From contig JANQEE010000045.1 in the NCBI GenBank assembly GCA_028278525.1, positions 169,649-233,648 on the forward strand: a stretch of 64,000 bases of DNA, given 5' to 3'. This document shows positions 37,248-46,893 of the stretch, in pieces; the first letter of the stretch is position 1; every line of letters begins with the position of its first letter. This DNA comes from Minwuiaceae bacterium. Its GTDB lineage: Bacteria > Pseudomonadota > Alphaproteobacteria > Minwuiales > Minwuiaceae. The notes below the pieces were generated by a model. It saw only the letters and a program-made list of their open reading frames with translations. It did not search any database and was not told the DNA's origin. The position numbers and the translations under genes are program-made.

Positions 37248-39890
37248 ATGAAAGTCGTCGTCGTCGAATCTCCGGCCAAGGCGAAAACCATCAATAAGTA
37301 CCTTGGCGACGACTTCGTCGTGCTCGCCTCCTATGGTCATGTGCGCGACCTGCCGTCGAAGGACGGCTCCGTCCGGCCGGACGACGATTTCGCCATGACC
37401 TATCAGACCGCCGAGAAGTCCTCGAAACCGCTGAAAGCGATCAGCGACGCCCTGAAGGGCGCCGATCACCTGTACCTCGCGACCGACCCGGACCGCGAAG
37501 GCGAGGCAATTTCGTGGCATGTGCTGCAGGCCCTGCAAGAGAAGAAGGCGATAAAAGACGTCGACGTGAAACGCGTCGTCTTCAACGAGATCACCAAGCG
37601 GGCCGTGCTGGACGCCATGGACAATCCGCGCGACCTGGACATGGACCTGGTCAACGCACAGCAGGCGCGCCGCGCCCTGGATTACCTGGTCGGCTTTACA
37701 TTGTCGCCGGTGTTGTGGCGCAAGCTGCCGGGCGCACGTTCCGCCGGCCGGGTGCAGTCTGTCGCGCTTCGGCTGATCTGCGAACGCGAACTGGAGATCG
37801 ACGCCTTCGTGCCGCGCGAATACTGGTCGGTCGAAGTCGATTTCCTGAACGCCGACGGCAAGAAGCTGACCGCCCGGCTGACCCATGTGGACGGCCGCAA
37901 GCTGGACAAGTTCGACCTGGCAACCGAGGCGCAAGCGCGGGCCGTGGCCGACCGGCTGGCGGCGCAGACCTTCTCGGTCGCCGAGGTGGCGACCAAACCG
38001 GCAAAGCGCAATCCGCAGCCGCCTTTCACGACCTCCACGTTACAGCAGGAAGCGTCCCGCAAGCTCGGCTTCGGCGCGCGGCGGACCATGGATATCGCGC
38101 AGCGGCTGTATGAAGGGGCCACCATCGACGGCGAGACGGTCGGCCTGATCACCTACATGCGGACCGACGGCGTGCAGATAGCGGACGAAGCGATCGATTC
38201 GATCCGCGGCGTGATCCGCAGCGAGTTCGGCAGCGAGTTCGCGCCAGCGGAAAAACGGGTTTACAAATCCAAAGCCAAGAATGCGCAGGAAGCGCACGAG
38301 GCGATCCGCCCGACCGACGCCCGCCGCCTGCCGGCGGATGTCCGCGCCACCCTGCAGGAAGACCAGATCAAGCTGTACGAGCTCATCTGGAAGCGCTCCG
38401 TCGCCAGCCAGATGGAAAGCGCGCAGATGGAGCGGACGACGGTCGATATTGCGTCCGGCGACGGCACGATGAGCTTACGCGCCACCGGCACGGTCGTTGT
38501 CTTCCCCGGCTTCCTGAAGCTCTACGAAGAAGGCCGCGACGATGCGGCGAAGGACGACGAGGACGACCTGCGGCTGCCGAAAGTGTCCAAGGGCGAAAGC
38601 CTGAACCGCACCGCCGTCCGCCCGGACCAGCACTTCACGGAGCCGCCGCCGCGCTATTCCGAGGCGACCCTGGTCCGCAAGCTGGAAGAGCTGGGCATCG
38701 GCCGGCCATCCACCTACGCGCAGATCCTGGGCGTGCTGCAGGAACGCGATTATGCCCGGCTGGAGAAAAGCCGTTTCATCCCAGAAGACAAAGGGCGCCT
38801 GGTCACGGCGTTCCTGAGCAGCTTCTTCACCCGTTACGTCGGCTACGATTTCACGGCGGAACTGGAAGAACGGCTGGACGACATCACCACCCACAAGATC
38901 GACTGGAAGCAGGTCTTAAGGGATTTCTGGGCCGAGTTCTCGACCGCCGTGGACGGCACCAAAGACCTCAGGGTTTCGGAAGTGCTGGACGCACTGAACG
39001 AAATTCTTGGGCCGCATGTCTTCCCGCCGAAGGAGGACGGCAGCGACCCGCGCGCCTGCCCGTCCTGCGAAGACGGGCGGGTCAGCCTGAAGGTCGGCAA
39101 GTTCGGCGCTTTCATCGGCTGTTCCAACTATCCGGAATGCCGCTATACGCGGCGGATCGGCGAAGACAGCAACGGCATCGCCGAGGACGGCCCGGTCATG
39201 CTGGGCAACGATCCGGAAACCGACGAGACGATCAGCCTGCGCAAAGGACCCTACGGGCTGTACATCCAGCTTGGCGAAGCGACCGAAGAGAACAAGAAGC
39301 CGAAACGGTCGTCACTGCCCAAAGACGTGCCGCCGGAGAACATCGACCTAGCCATTGCGCTGCAACTGCTGTCGCTGCCGCGCGACATCGGCAACCATCC
39401 GGAGACGGGCGAGCCGATCAGCGCCGGGCTGGGCCGCTACGGCCCGTATGTGCGGTGCGACGGCAAATATGCCCGCCTGGCATCGACGGAAGAGGCATTG
39501 ACCGTCGGCATCAACCGCGCCGTCACCCTGCTGGCGGAAGCGAAATCCCGCGGCGGCCGCGGCCGCACCGCCGAACCGCTGAAGGTGGTCGGCCCGCATC
39601 CGGACGACGGCGCCGAGATCAAGGTGATGAACGGCCGCTACGGCCCCTACGTCACCCACGGCGGCGTCAATGCCACCCTGCCGCGCGATTCCGATCCGGA
39701 ACAAGTGACGCTCGAGCAGGCGGTCGAGTTGATCCGCGAGCGCGCAGCCAAGGGCAAGCCGAAGAAGAAGGCGGCGAAAGCCAAACCGAAGAGCAAGGCG
39801 AAGCCGAAGGCGAAAACCGCCGCCGCCAAGAAGACCAAATCCGCGCCCGGGAAAGGCGGAAAGAAGTCGACGACGGCCGCCGCCGAGTAA
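37248..39890 (+). CDS. topA: DNA topoisomerase I
   Basis: An 880-aa type IA topoisomerase relaxing negative supercoils. The start at 37248 gives MKVVVVESPAKAKTI with the Toprim Glu. The acidic DPDREGEAISWH motif and the catalytic Tyr303 in GLITYMRTDG are present. One C4 zinc ribbon (CPSC...CSNYPEC, about 603-625) is followed by C-terminal TopoI repeats (GPYGLYIQLG, GRYGPYVRCDG, GRYGPYVTHGG) and a Lys/Ala-rich tail of about 50 residues, typical of alphaproteobacteria. rnr follows four bases after the stop. Confidence 0.98.
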   Translation: MKVVVVESPAKAKTINKYLGDDFVVLASYGHVRDLPSKDGSVRPDDDFAMTYQTAEKSSKPLKAISDALKGADHLYLATDPDREGEAISWHVLQALQEKKAIKDVDVKRVVFNEITKRAVLDAMDNPRDLDMDLVNAQQARRALDYLVGFTLSPVLWRKLPGARSAGRVQSVALRLICERELEIDAFVPREYWSVEVDFLNADGKKLTARLTHVDGRKLDKFDLATEAQARAVADRLAAQTFSVAEVATKPAKRNPQPPFTTSTLQQEASRKLGFGARRTMDIAQRLYEGATIDGETVGLITYMRTDGVQIADEAIDSIRGVIRSEFGSEFAPAEKRVYKSKAKNAQEAHEAIRPTDARRLPADVRATLQEDQIKLYELIWKRSVASQMESAQMERTTVDIASGDGTMSLRATGTVVVFPGFLKLYEEGRDDAAKDDEDDLRLPKVSKGESLNRTAVRPDQHFTEPPPRYSEATLVRKLEELGIGRPSTYAQILGVLQERDYARLEKSRFIPEDKGRLVTAFLSSFFTRYVGYDFTAELEERLDDITTHKIDWKQVLRDFWAEFSTAVDGTKDLRVSEVLDALNEILGPHVFPPKEDGSDPRACPSCEDGRVSLKVGKFGAFIGCSNYPECRYTRRIGEDSNGIAEDGPVMLGNDPETDETISLRKGPYGLYIQLGEATEENKKPKRSSLPKDVPPENIDLAIALQLLSLPRDIGNHPETGEPISAGLGRYGPYVRCDGKYARLASTEEALTVGINRAVTLLAEAKSRGGRGRTAEPLKVVGPHPDDGAEIKVMNGRYGPYVTHGGVNATLPRDSDPEQVTLEQAVELIRERAAKGKPKKKAAKAKPKSKAKPKAKTAAAKKTKSAPGKGGKKSTTAAAE

Positions 39891-39893
39891 CAC

Positions 39894-42161
39894 GTGGCAG
39901 GCAAGCACCGCACCGAAACGCCGCTGCCGACCAAGCGGGACATCCTTGAATTCATCGAGAAGAACGAAGGCCGCGCCGGCAAACGCGAAATCGCGCGCGC
40001 CTTCAACATCCGAAGCGGCGACAAGATCTGGCTGAAGCAGATCCTGCGCGAACTGGCCGACGAAGGCGCCATAGAGCGGCAGCGCGGGCGCCGGCTTGGG
40101 CCCGCCGGCGCGCTGCCGTCGGTGACGGTGATCGAGATCGTCGACCAGGACACGGACGGGGAGTTGCTGGCTCGGCCGATTACCTGGGACGGCGACACGC
40201 CGCCGCCGAAGATCTACATGGCGCCCGGCCGCGACCGTGGACCGGCGCTTGGCATCGGCGACCGCGTGCTGGCCCGGATGAGCCGCATCGGCAAGCGGGA
40301 ATACGAAGCCCGGGTGATGCGCCGGCTGCCGGCGGCGCCCGGCCGCGTGCTGGGCGTCTACACCAAGGTCGGCGGCGACGGGCGCATTCAGCCGACCGAC
40401 CGGCGGGCGAAGCATGAACTGGTGGTCCGAAAAGAAAACGCCGCCGGCGCCCGATCCGGCGACCTGGTGATGGCGGAGCCCCTGCCCGGCCGGCCGCTCG
40501 GGCTTCGCGAGGCCAAGGTGCTGGAAGTGCTGGGCGATACCGACAAGCCGCGCACACTGAGCCTGATCGCCATCCACACGCACGGCATACCGACCGAGTT
40601 CCCGCGACAGGCGATCGCGGAAGCCGACGCCGCCAAACCGGTTCGCCTGGGCAAACGCACCGACTTGCGCGACCTGCCCCTGGTCACGGTCGACCCGGCG
40701 GACGCGCGCGACCGCGACGACGCCATTTGGGCGGCCGCCGACGACGACCCGAAGAACAAGGGCGGCTGGCGGGTCATCGTCGCCATCGCCGATGTCGCCA
40801 ACTATGTCCGGCCCGGCAGCGCGCTGGACATGGAAGCGGCCAAACGGGGCAACTCGACCTACTTCCCCGATCAGGTGGTGCCGATGCTGCCGGAAACGCT
40901 GTCGGCGGACCTCTGCTCCCTGCATCCGAAAAAGAGCCGGCCGGTGCTGGCGGTCGAGATGCGCTTCGACCGAGACGGCAACAAAGTGGGCCATCGCTTT
41001 GATCGCGCATTGATAAAGACGGCCGCCGCACTGAGCTACCGGCAGTTTCAGGCGGCCGCCGACGGCCAGACGGACGAGGATACCGAGCCGTTGCTCGACG
41101 ACGTGGTGAAGCCGCTGTTCGGCGCCTATGCGGCGCTGGCCGCGGCGCGGGACCGACGCGGACCGCTGGCGATCGACCTGCCGGAAAGGCGCGTGGAACT
41201 GGCGCCGGACGGCGCAATCGCGTCGATCCACCCACGCGAACGGCTCGACGCCCACAGGCTGATCGAGGAGTTCATGGTCGCGGCCAACGTCGCGGCGGCG
41301 GAGTCGCTCGAACAGGTCCGACAACCCTGCATGTACCGCGTCCACGAAACGCCGCCGTTGGACAAACTGGTCAGTCTGCGGGAGTTCCTCGACAGCCTGG
41401 ATATTCCCCTGGCCAAAGGCCAGACCGTCAAACCCGATACCTTCAACCGCATCCTCGGCAAGGTCGCCGGCACGCCGCATGCCGAGATGGTCAACCAGGT
41501 GATTCTGCGGAGCCAGACCCAGGCTTACTACAGCCCCGACAACATGGGCCATTTCGGGCTGAACCTGCGCCGGTACGCGCACTTCACCTCGCCGATCCGG
41601 CGGTACGCCGACCTGCTGGTGCACCGGGCGCTGATCGCCGGTTTGCGGCTTGGCGCGGGCGGGCTGCTGCCCGACGCCGTGGAGACGTTCAGCCAGACCG
41701 GCGAGCAGATCTCCAACTTCGAGCGCCGATCCATGGCGGCGGAACGCGATGCCATGGACCGCTATCTGGCGGCCTTCATGATGAACAAGGTCGGCGCCCG
41801 GTTCATGGGCCGGATTTCCGGCGTCACGCGGTTCGGCCTGTTCGTCACCCTGGACGAGACGGGCGCGGACGGCCTGGTGCCGATCCGCACACTGGGCGAC
41901 GAGTACTTCCATCACGATGAGAGCAGACACGCCCTGGTCGGCGACCGGGGCGGCAGCGTCTACCGGTTGGGCGACCGGGTCGAGGTGGAGCTGAAAGAGG
42001 CGGTGCCGGTGACCGGCGGGCTGCTGCTGGAAATGATCGACGGCGGATCGCGGCCGCCGCGAAAACGCGGCAAGCCGCCGACCAAAACGAGGGCGAAAGC
42101 CAAGGCAAAGGCAGGGAAAAAGGCCAAAACCAAGAAACGTGGCACCGCGCGGCGCAAATAG
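39894..42161 (+). CDS. rnr: Ribonuclease R
   Basis: A 755-aa processive 3'-to-5' exoribonuclease of the RNB family. It starts at a GTG (39894) immediately after topA. It has an N-terminal helix-turn-helix-like segment (FIEKNEGRAGKREIARAF), cold-shock domains, and the RNB catalytic region with VTVDPADARDRDDAIW (Asp cluster), YFPDQVVPMLPETLS and HFTSPIRRYADLLVHR. Then comes an S1 domain (GRISGVTRFGLFVTL) and a basic Lys-rich tail. It is translationally coupled with topA. Confidence 0.97.
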   Translation: MAGKHRTETPLPTKRDILEFIEKNEGRAGKREIARAFNIRSGDKIWLKQILRELADEGAIERQRGRRLGPAGALPSVTVIEIVDQDTDGELLARPITWDGDTPPPKIYMAPGRDRGPALGIGDRVLARMSRIGKREYEARVMRRLPAAPGRVLGVYTKVGGDGRIQPTDRRAKHELVVRKENAAGARSGDLVMAEPLPGRPLGLREAKVLEVLGDTDKPRTLSLIAIHTHGIPTEFPRQAIAEADAAKPVRLGKRTDLRDLPLVTVDPADARDRDDAIWAAADDDPKNKGGWRVIVAIADVANYVRPGSALDMEAAKRGNSTYFPDQVVPMLPETLSADLCSLHPKKSRPVLAVEMRFDRDGNKVGHRFDRALIKTAAALSYRQFQAAADGQTDEDTEPLLDDVVKPLFGAYAALAAARDRRGPLAIDLPERRVELAPDGAIASIHPRERLDAHRLIEEFMVAANVAAAESLEQVRQPCMYRVHETPPLDKLVSLREFLDSLDIPLAKGQTVKPDTFNRILGKVAGTPHAEMVNQVILRSQTQAYYSPDNMGHFGLNLRRYAHFTSPIRRYADLLVHRALIAGLRLGAGGLLPDAVETFSQTGEQISNFERRSMAAERDAMDRYLAAFMMNKVGARFMGRISGVTRFGLFVTLDETGADGLVPIRTLGDEYFHHDESRHALVGDRGGSVYRLGDRVEVELKEAVPVTGGLLLEMIDGGSRPPRKRGKPPTKTRAKAKAKAGKKAKTKKRGTARRK

Positions 42162-42272
42162 GGCGTTGGCTCGCCGTATGCGGCACCTTGACGCAGGCCG
42201 CCGTAGCGATCTTGCTATCGGAAACGACTAGGATCATTTCCGACGTTCAGGTGAAAAGTGGAGAGAGCCGAC

Positions 42273-42680
42273 ATGCAGACGCAAGCTTTTGGCGGACAGG
42301 CCGAGACCGGACAGGACCGCCCGCTGCTATCGGCGATGTGGAAAGGCTGGCGCAAGCGCTGCCCGTCCTGCGGCGAGGGCAAGCTTTTCCAGGGTTTCAG
42401 CCGGGTGCAGGACAATTGCCCGAGTTGCAACGAGGACCTGTCCCATCAGCGCGCCGACGACGCCCCGCCCTATTTCACCATTTTCATCGTCGGCCATTTG
42501 ATCATTCCGGCGTTGCTGCTGCTGGAGAAGACCAGCCAGCCGGCCATGTGGATCCACCTGGCCCTTTGGCTGCCGCTCTCGCTCTTCCTCTGCCTGTTTC
42601 TGCTGCCCAAGGTCAAAGGCGCCGTGGTCGGCCTGCAATGGGCGAAATACATGCACGGCTTCGGCGGCCACCGGGACTGA
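42273..42680 (+). CDS. DUF983 membrane protein
   Basis: A 135-aa protein with two CxxC zinc-ribbon motifs near the N-terminus (RCPSCGEG and NCPSCNED), followed by two hydrophobic helices. This is the DUF983 layout seen downstream of rnr in alphaproteobacteria. Function unknown. The ATG at 42273 has GGAGAG seven bases upstream; a GTG at 42258 would add five residues. Confidence 0.92.
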   Translation: MQTQAFGGQAETGQDRPLLSAMWKGWRKRCPSCGEGKLFQGFSRVQDNCPSCNEDLSHQRADDAPPYFTIFIVGHLIIPALLLLEKTSQPAMWIHLALWLPLSLFLCLFLLPKVKGAVVGLQWAKYMHGFGGHRD

Positions 42681-42764
42681 GCGCCCTTTGGGAGAGCCTT
42701 CGCCACCCGGCTAACCGGTCGTTAACCTTCCGGCAACAGCGTTATGTGACCCTTCGTCCCAGGT

Positions 42765-43532
42765 TTGCGGAACGCCGACCAGGTTCCGCCCCGATATCGG
42801 GGACACCCTTTGGACGTCAAGGAAGAAGCCATCCTCGGTCCTGAGATCAAGGACCATTGGTACTACGTATCGAAAGGCCGGGCGCTGCGCACGATGCTGG
42901 GCGGCGAACCGGCGAACGAAGTGCTGGATGTCGGCGCCGGGTCCGGCGTGTTCACGCGGCAGCTCTTGGATCACGGGCTCGCGCGGCGCGGCGTCTGCGT
43001 CGACCCCGGCTACAATGTCGAGCATGTCGAGAGCTACAACGGCGGCGAGATCTTCTTCGTGCGCGGCGTCGACAACGTCCAGCAGGACCTGATCCTGATG
43101 ATGGACGTATTGGAGCATGTCGACGACGACGTCGGCCTGTTGAAACAATATACCGACCGCTTGCGGCCGGGCGGGCGCGTGATGATAACGGTCCCCGCGT
43201 TCCAATTCCTGTGGTCGGGCCACGATGTGTTTCTGGATCACCGGCGGCGCTACACGCTTTCCCAACTCAAGAAGGTGGTGAAACAGGCGGACCTCCGCGT
43301 GGTGAAGGCGCGCTATTTCTTCGGCACGTTGTTTCCGGTGGTTGCCGCCATTCGATTGCGCGACCGGCTGCGCCTGAAGTCCGGCAAAGTCGAATCCAAG
43401 AGCCACCTGAAACGCGCATCGTCGTTCATCAGCAAATCCCTGATCGGGATCCACGATCTGGAACGGTACACGCTGTTTTCCTTCAACCGCTGGGCCGGCC
43501 TGACCGCTTTCTGCCTCGCCGTTCGAGACTGA
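42765..43532 (+). CDS. Class I SAM-dependent methyltransferase
   Basis: A 255-aa methyltransferase of unknown substrate. Motif I is EVLDVGAGSGVFTRQLL (about 52-68). The post-II motif is LILMMDVLEHVDDD and motif III is RPGGRVMITVPAFQFLWSGHD, followed by a HRRRYTLSQLKKVV segment common in sugar- or lipid-modifying methyltransferases. Two hydrophobic stretches near the end (TLFPVVAAIRL and WAGLTAFCLAV) suggest membrane contact. No ATG is available in frame; TTG at 42765 or TTG at 42810 are candidates, so the start is uncertain. Confidence 0.8.
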   Translation: MRNADQVPPRYRGHPLDVKEEAILGPEIKDHWYYVSKGRALRTMLGGEPANEVLDVGAGSGVFTRQLLDHGLARRGVCVDPGYNVEHVESYNGGEIFFVRGVDNVQQDLILMMDVLEHVDDDVGLLKQYTDRLRPGGRVMITVPAFQFLWSGHDVFLDHRRRYTLSQLKKVVKQADLRVVKARYFFGTLFPVVAAIRLRDRLRLKSGKVESKSHLKRASSFISKSLIGIHDLERYTLFSFNRWAGLTAFCLAVRD

Positions 43533-43643
43533 ACCGAACCTTATCCGCGCTCTGCCGGTCCCTGGACAGGGCGGCCGATGCCATGCATGTTCGGCACGCG
43601 TCCTTGCCGGCGCAACCAGTCAAGCCTCGCCGAACGGAGTACC

Positions 43644-44360
43644 ATGCGAGAACCACCCGCCGACCCAACCGGCCCGGTTCGCAAGCCGGACCAGCCCCTT
43701 GTGCGTCCGAAGGACGCCGCGACCCTCGTGCTGTACCGCCGCACCGGCGGCGCCGTCGAAGTGCTGATGGGCGAACGTCACGCCAAGCACCGATTCATGC
43801 CGAACAGGTACGTGTTTCCCGGCGGCCGCGTCGACCGCGCCGACTGGCATGTCCGCGCCGGAGCGGAACTTCACCCGGCCGTGTCCGACCGACTGTCGCA
43901 ATCCTGCCCGCCGAAGCGCGCCCGCGCGCTGGCGCTGGCGGCGATTCGCGAGACATTCGAGGAGACCGGGCTGCTGCTCGGGACCGAAGACCCAAAGCCG
44001 GGCCAGCGAACACCACCATCCTGGCAGCCGTTCTTCGCGAAGGGCATGGCGCCGGCGCTGGACTGCCTGGACTATGTCGCGCGGGCGGTAACGCCGCCCT
44101 ACCGGCCGATGCGCTTCAACGCGCGCTTCTTCATGGCCGACGCTTCACTGGCGTCGGGTGAGATCAAGGGCAGCGGCGAATTGCTGGATCTGCGCTGGGT
44201 GCCGATCGCGGAAGCCCGTGAACTGCCGATACCGCGCATAACCGGGCTGGTGCTGGGCCACGTCGACGACGTGCTCAACGGGACGGGAACCGTAGACCGC
44301 GGCCGCCCCGTCCATCTGTATGACTACCTGCACGGACGCCACCGGCAGGTCCATGAGTAA
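43644..44360 (+). CDS. Nudix hydrolase
   Basis: A 238-aa Nudix-family pyrophosphohydrolase. The ATG at 43644 follows GGAG. The Nudix box is partly visible as IRETFEETGLLLG (about 104-116), with the substrate-binding FPGGRVD segment upstream. An insertion separates the two halves, as in the NUDT19/coenzyme-A-like branch. The gene overlaps the next Nudix gene by eight bases; the two are tandem paralogues (RFMPNRYVFPGGRVDRAD here, RFMPNVFVFPGGRLDRTD there). Substrate unknown. Confidence 0.88.
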   Translation: MREPPADPTGPVRKPDQPLVRPKDAATLVLYRRTGGAVEVLMGERHAKHRFMPNRYVFPGGRVDRADWHVRAGAELHPAVSDRLSQSCPPKRARALALAAIRETFEETGLLLGTEDPKPGQRTPPSWQPFFAKGMAPALDCLDYVARAVTPPYRPMRFNARFFMADASLASGEIKGSGELLDLRWVPIAEARELPIPRITGLVLGHVDDVLNGTGTVDRGRPVHLYDYLHGRHRQVHE

Positions 44361-44967
44361 GCCCGTCCGCCCCCGCCACGCGGCCAGCCTGGTCATCCTG
44401 CGCGGCGACGGCGGCGACACCGAAGTCCTGCTCGGCCGGCGCGAGCCGAAACACCGGTTTATGCCGAACGTGTTCGTCTTCCCGGGCGGCCGGCTCGACC
44501 GGACCGACAGCGACGCCCCCGCGGCGGCCGAGTTGCGGCCCGAGGTCGCGGCCAGCCTGCAGCGGCACAGTCGGCCGCGCCAGGCACGCGGCCTGGCCGT
44601 CGCCGCGGTGCGGGAAACCTTCGAGGAAACCGGGCTTCGGTTCGGCGATGTCGACAACGGCAGCATCCGCCCGGCGCTGGACCGGCTGGATTTCATTGCG
44701 CGGGCGATCACCCCGCCGGAAAGCCCGATCCGCTTCCATGCGCGCTTTTTCATCAGCCGCGCGGAAGATGCGTCGGGCACGGTGCGCGGCAACGGCGAAC
44801 TGCTGGACCTGCATTGGGCCAAGCTGGACGATGCGCTGAAACTGCCGCTGGTCGACGTGACCGAATTCGTGCTGGAGGAAGTGACGCGGCGGATCGGCGG
44901 CGAGCGCCGGGACGGCATCCCGCTGTTCAGTTATCGGCACGGCCGCGCCGTCGTTCGGTATCAGTAG
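44353..44967 (+). CDS. Nudix hydrolase, tandem paralogue
   Basis: A 204-aa Nudix protein similar in layout to its upstream neighbour: HRFMPNVFVFPGGRLDR near residue 35 and the catalytic helix VRETFEETGLRFG near 86. The catalytic Glu residues are present. The start at 44353 overlaps the stop of the first Nudix gene (ATGAGTAAG), and the MFS gene starts two bases after its stop, so all three are likely one unit. The tandem copy could supply a different substrate range. Confidence 0.88.
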   Translation: MSKPVRPRHAASLVILRGDGGDTEVLLGRREPKHRFMPNVFVFPGGRLDRTDSDAPAAAELRPEVAASLQRHSRPRQARGLAVAAVRETFEETGLRFGDVDNGSIRPALDRLDFIARAITPPESPIRFHARFFISRAEDASGTVRGNGELLDLHWAKLDDALKLPLVDVTEFVLEEVTRRIGGERRDGIPLFSYRHGRAVVRYQ

Positions 44968-44969
44968 CC

Positions 44970-46142
44970 ATGTCGGCGGAGACGCTGTCGGAGCGCGACC
45001 GCCTTCGTTCGCTGGCCGCGGTCATCGCCTGCATCAGCGTCGTCGGCGTCACCATGGGGCTGGCCTACCCGCTGCTGTCGCTGATCATGGAGGCGCGCGG
45101 CACGCCGCGCACCGTGATCGGCTTGAGTTCCGCCATGCCCGCGATCGCGATGCTGATCTTTTCGCCGCAGATCCCGCGCATCGTCGCGGTCGTCGGGCTG
45201 AAAGCCTTTATTCTCGGGTGCATCGGCACGGAAGCCGCGATGTTCGCCGCCCTGAAAATCGTGGACGACGTGTATGGCTGGTTCCCGATCCGCTTCGTAA
45301 TGGGCGCCTCCGCCGCCGGCCTGTTCATCGCCAGCGAGACCTGGATCAATCAGATCGCGCGGGAGGAGACGCGCGCCCGGCTGATGGCGATTTATTCGAT
45401 TACCCTGTCGGCCGGCGTCGCCGCCGGACCGATCATCGTCGGGCTAACCGGGATCGAGGGCTGGCTGCCGTTCCTGATCGGAGTCGGCTTCGTGCTGCTG
45501 GCGGCCATACCGCTGGCCTGGACCGGAAACCTGGCCCCGGCGTTGGAAGGCCGGGCCTCGTTCGGCGTGTTCTCTTTCGTGCGGGTGGCGCCCAGCCTGG
45601 CCGCCGCGGTGCTGCTGTTCGCGGCGATCGAAAGCACGACCGGCGCGTTGCTGCCGGTCTACGGCGCCCGCAGCGGGCTCGGCCTGCCCGCGGCGGCGGC
45701 CATGATGACCGTGGTGCTGCTCGGCAGCATGGCGTTCCAACTGCCGATCGGCTGGCTGGCCGACCGGTTCGACCGCTACATGGTGCTGGCCTGGCTGGGC
45801 GGCTTAAGCGCCGGCGGCAGCGCCCTGCTGCCGACCGTGGTCGACCATGGCCTGTTGCTGTGGGCGGTGCTGTTCCTGTGGGGCGGGGTGGCCGCCGGCA
45901 TCTACACCGTGGCCCTGGCGATCCAGGGTCAGCGGTTCAGCGGGGCCGAACTGATCACCGCCAACGCGGCGTTCGGGGTGCTCTGGGGTTTCGGCAGCAT
46001 TGCCGGCCCGGCCGCCGGCGGCATCGCCATGGACCTCTGGGACCCGCATGGGCTGGCCGTGGTGCTGACCGCCGCCTGCGCCGGGTTCGTCGTCATTCTC
46101 GGCTGGCGGCGGCGCACGCGGCCGGTCCGCCACGGCGCTTGA
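44970..46142 (+). CDS. MFS transporter
   Basis: A 390-aa membrane transporter with twelve predicted helices. The loop 2-3 region is FSPQIPRIVAVVGLKA, and the corresponding second-half loop is LPIGWLADRFDRYMVL (Asp-Arg-basic pattern). A conserved SETWINQIA after helix 4 places it near the YcaD/Major Facilitator subgroup. Substrate unknown. It starts two bases after the Nudix gene. Confidence 0.88.
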   Translation: MSAETLSERDRLRSLAAVIACISVVGVTMGLAYPLLSLIMEARGTPRTVIGLSSAMPAIAMLIFSPQIPRIVAVVGLKAFILGCIGTEAAMFAALKIVDDVYGWFPIRFVMGASAAGLFIASETWINQIAREETRARLMAIYSITLSAGVAAGPIIVGLTGIEGWLPFLIGVGFVLLAAIPLAWTGNLAPALEGRASFGVFSFVRVAPSLAAAVLLFAAIESTTGALLPVYGARSGLGLPAAAAMMTVVLLGSMAFQLPIGWLADRFDRYMVLAWLGGLSAGGSALLPTVVDHGLLLWAVLFLWGGVAAGIYTVALAIQGQRFSGAELITANAAFGVLWGFGSIAGPAAGGIAMDLWDPHGLAVVLTAACAGFVVILGWRRRTRPVRHGA

Positions 46143-46207
46143 CAGCACGGCCAGCGTGACTATTGTCCCGCTTTCCAGGCTGAAACGACTTTTTCGGAGA
46201 CCGCGCC

Positions 46208-46375
46208 ATGGCGAAGCCCGCCACCGTCAAGATCAAGCTGGTGAGCAGCGCCGGCACCGGCTTCTATTACGTGACCAAGAAAAATCCGCGCAAATTGACG
46301 GAAAAGCTGGTCATGAAGAAGTACGACCCGGTCGCTCGCAAGCATGTCGAATTCAAGGAATCCAAGATCAAGTAG
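46208..46375 (+). CDS. rpmG: 50S ribosomal protein L33
   Basis: A 55-aa ribosomal protein too short for many gene finders. It begins [16 protein letters not shown] and contains [14 protein letters not shown] and [17 protein letters not shown], the alphaproteobacterial L33 form without zinc cysteines. It follows the MFS gene by 65 bases and is followed by a hairpin terminator. rpmG near divK/pleD is a familiar arrangement. Confidence 0.96.
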   Translation: MAKPATVKIKLVSSAGTGFYYVTKKNPRKLTEKLVMKKYDPVARKHVEFKESKIK

Positions 46376-46398
46376 GATCGTCTCGATCCACTTTAATC

Positions 46399-46434
46399 AA
46401 GGGCCGCGCCGAAACCGCGGCCCTTTGTCGTTTG
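46399..46434 (+). terminator. Probable terminator after rpmG
   Basis: Perfect 10-bp arms AAGGGCCGCG (46399-46408) and CGCGGCCCTT (46416-46425) enclose a seven-base loop, followed by TGTCGTTT, a moderate T-tract. It lies 23 bases after the L33 stop and separates the housekeeping block from the next genes. Confidence 0.75.
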
Positions 46435-46610
46435 AGGGCCCATACGGCGCCCGGGCGCGGCAAGAGAGTTGTTCACGTTAGGTTCTATCTCAATCAGCGA
46501 TATTCCCCATCATTCGCACCCGTCCCGGTAGAAATCTGTTTCCAGAAACTTTACTAACGCCTGCCAGAATAGGGCCTTAACGCAGGTGCGGCCATTCCGC
46601 GGTGGACCGA

Positions 46611-46886
46611 ATGGCGCGTCGGGCGCAGCCCGTGCATCGGATGGAAACGAAGGGGCAGGCTTTGTTTACTCTTGCGACAGCGGTGATTTTGACCCTGGCG
46701 GCGACCCAACCCGCCTACGCCTATCTGGACCCCGGTACGGCCAGCGTCATCCTGCAGGTCCTGCTGGGTAGCGTCGCCGGCGCGATGGTCGTCGGCAAAC
46801 TGTACTGGGCGAAGTTCAAGGATCTGTTCCGGCGCAAACCGTCCAAGCCACAGGATATCGAGAGCCAATCGCCCGGAAACGGCTGA
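46611..46886 (+). CDS. Small exported membrane protein (YLDPGT motif)
   Basis: A protein of about 91 aa with an N-terminal signal (cleavage near QPAYAY) directly followed by YLDPGTASVILQVLLGSVAG, then one membrane helix and a basic cytoplasmic end (KLYWAKFKDLFRRK). The YLDPG(T)-helix-KLYW-K pattern is one I have seen in small proteins beside polysaccharide or sulfatase-fold genes. The start is uncertain: ATG at 46611 (GGTGGA in front) or 46641. It is eight bases before the next gene, so they are probably co-transcribed. Confidence 0.75.
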   Translation: MARRAQPVHRMETKGQALFTLATAVILTLAATQPAYAYLDPGTASVILQVLLGSVAGAMVVGKLYWAKFKDLFRRKPSKPQDIESQSPGNG

Positions 46887-46893
46887 CAGTGTC

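Noticed and set aside
39348..41930. An 860-residue open frame on the minus strand across topA and rnr
   Set aside because: Both genes on the plus strand have complete catalytic motifs. The antisense frame has low-complexity composition and no plausible ribosome site.
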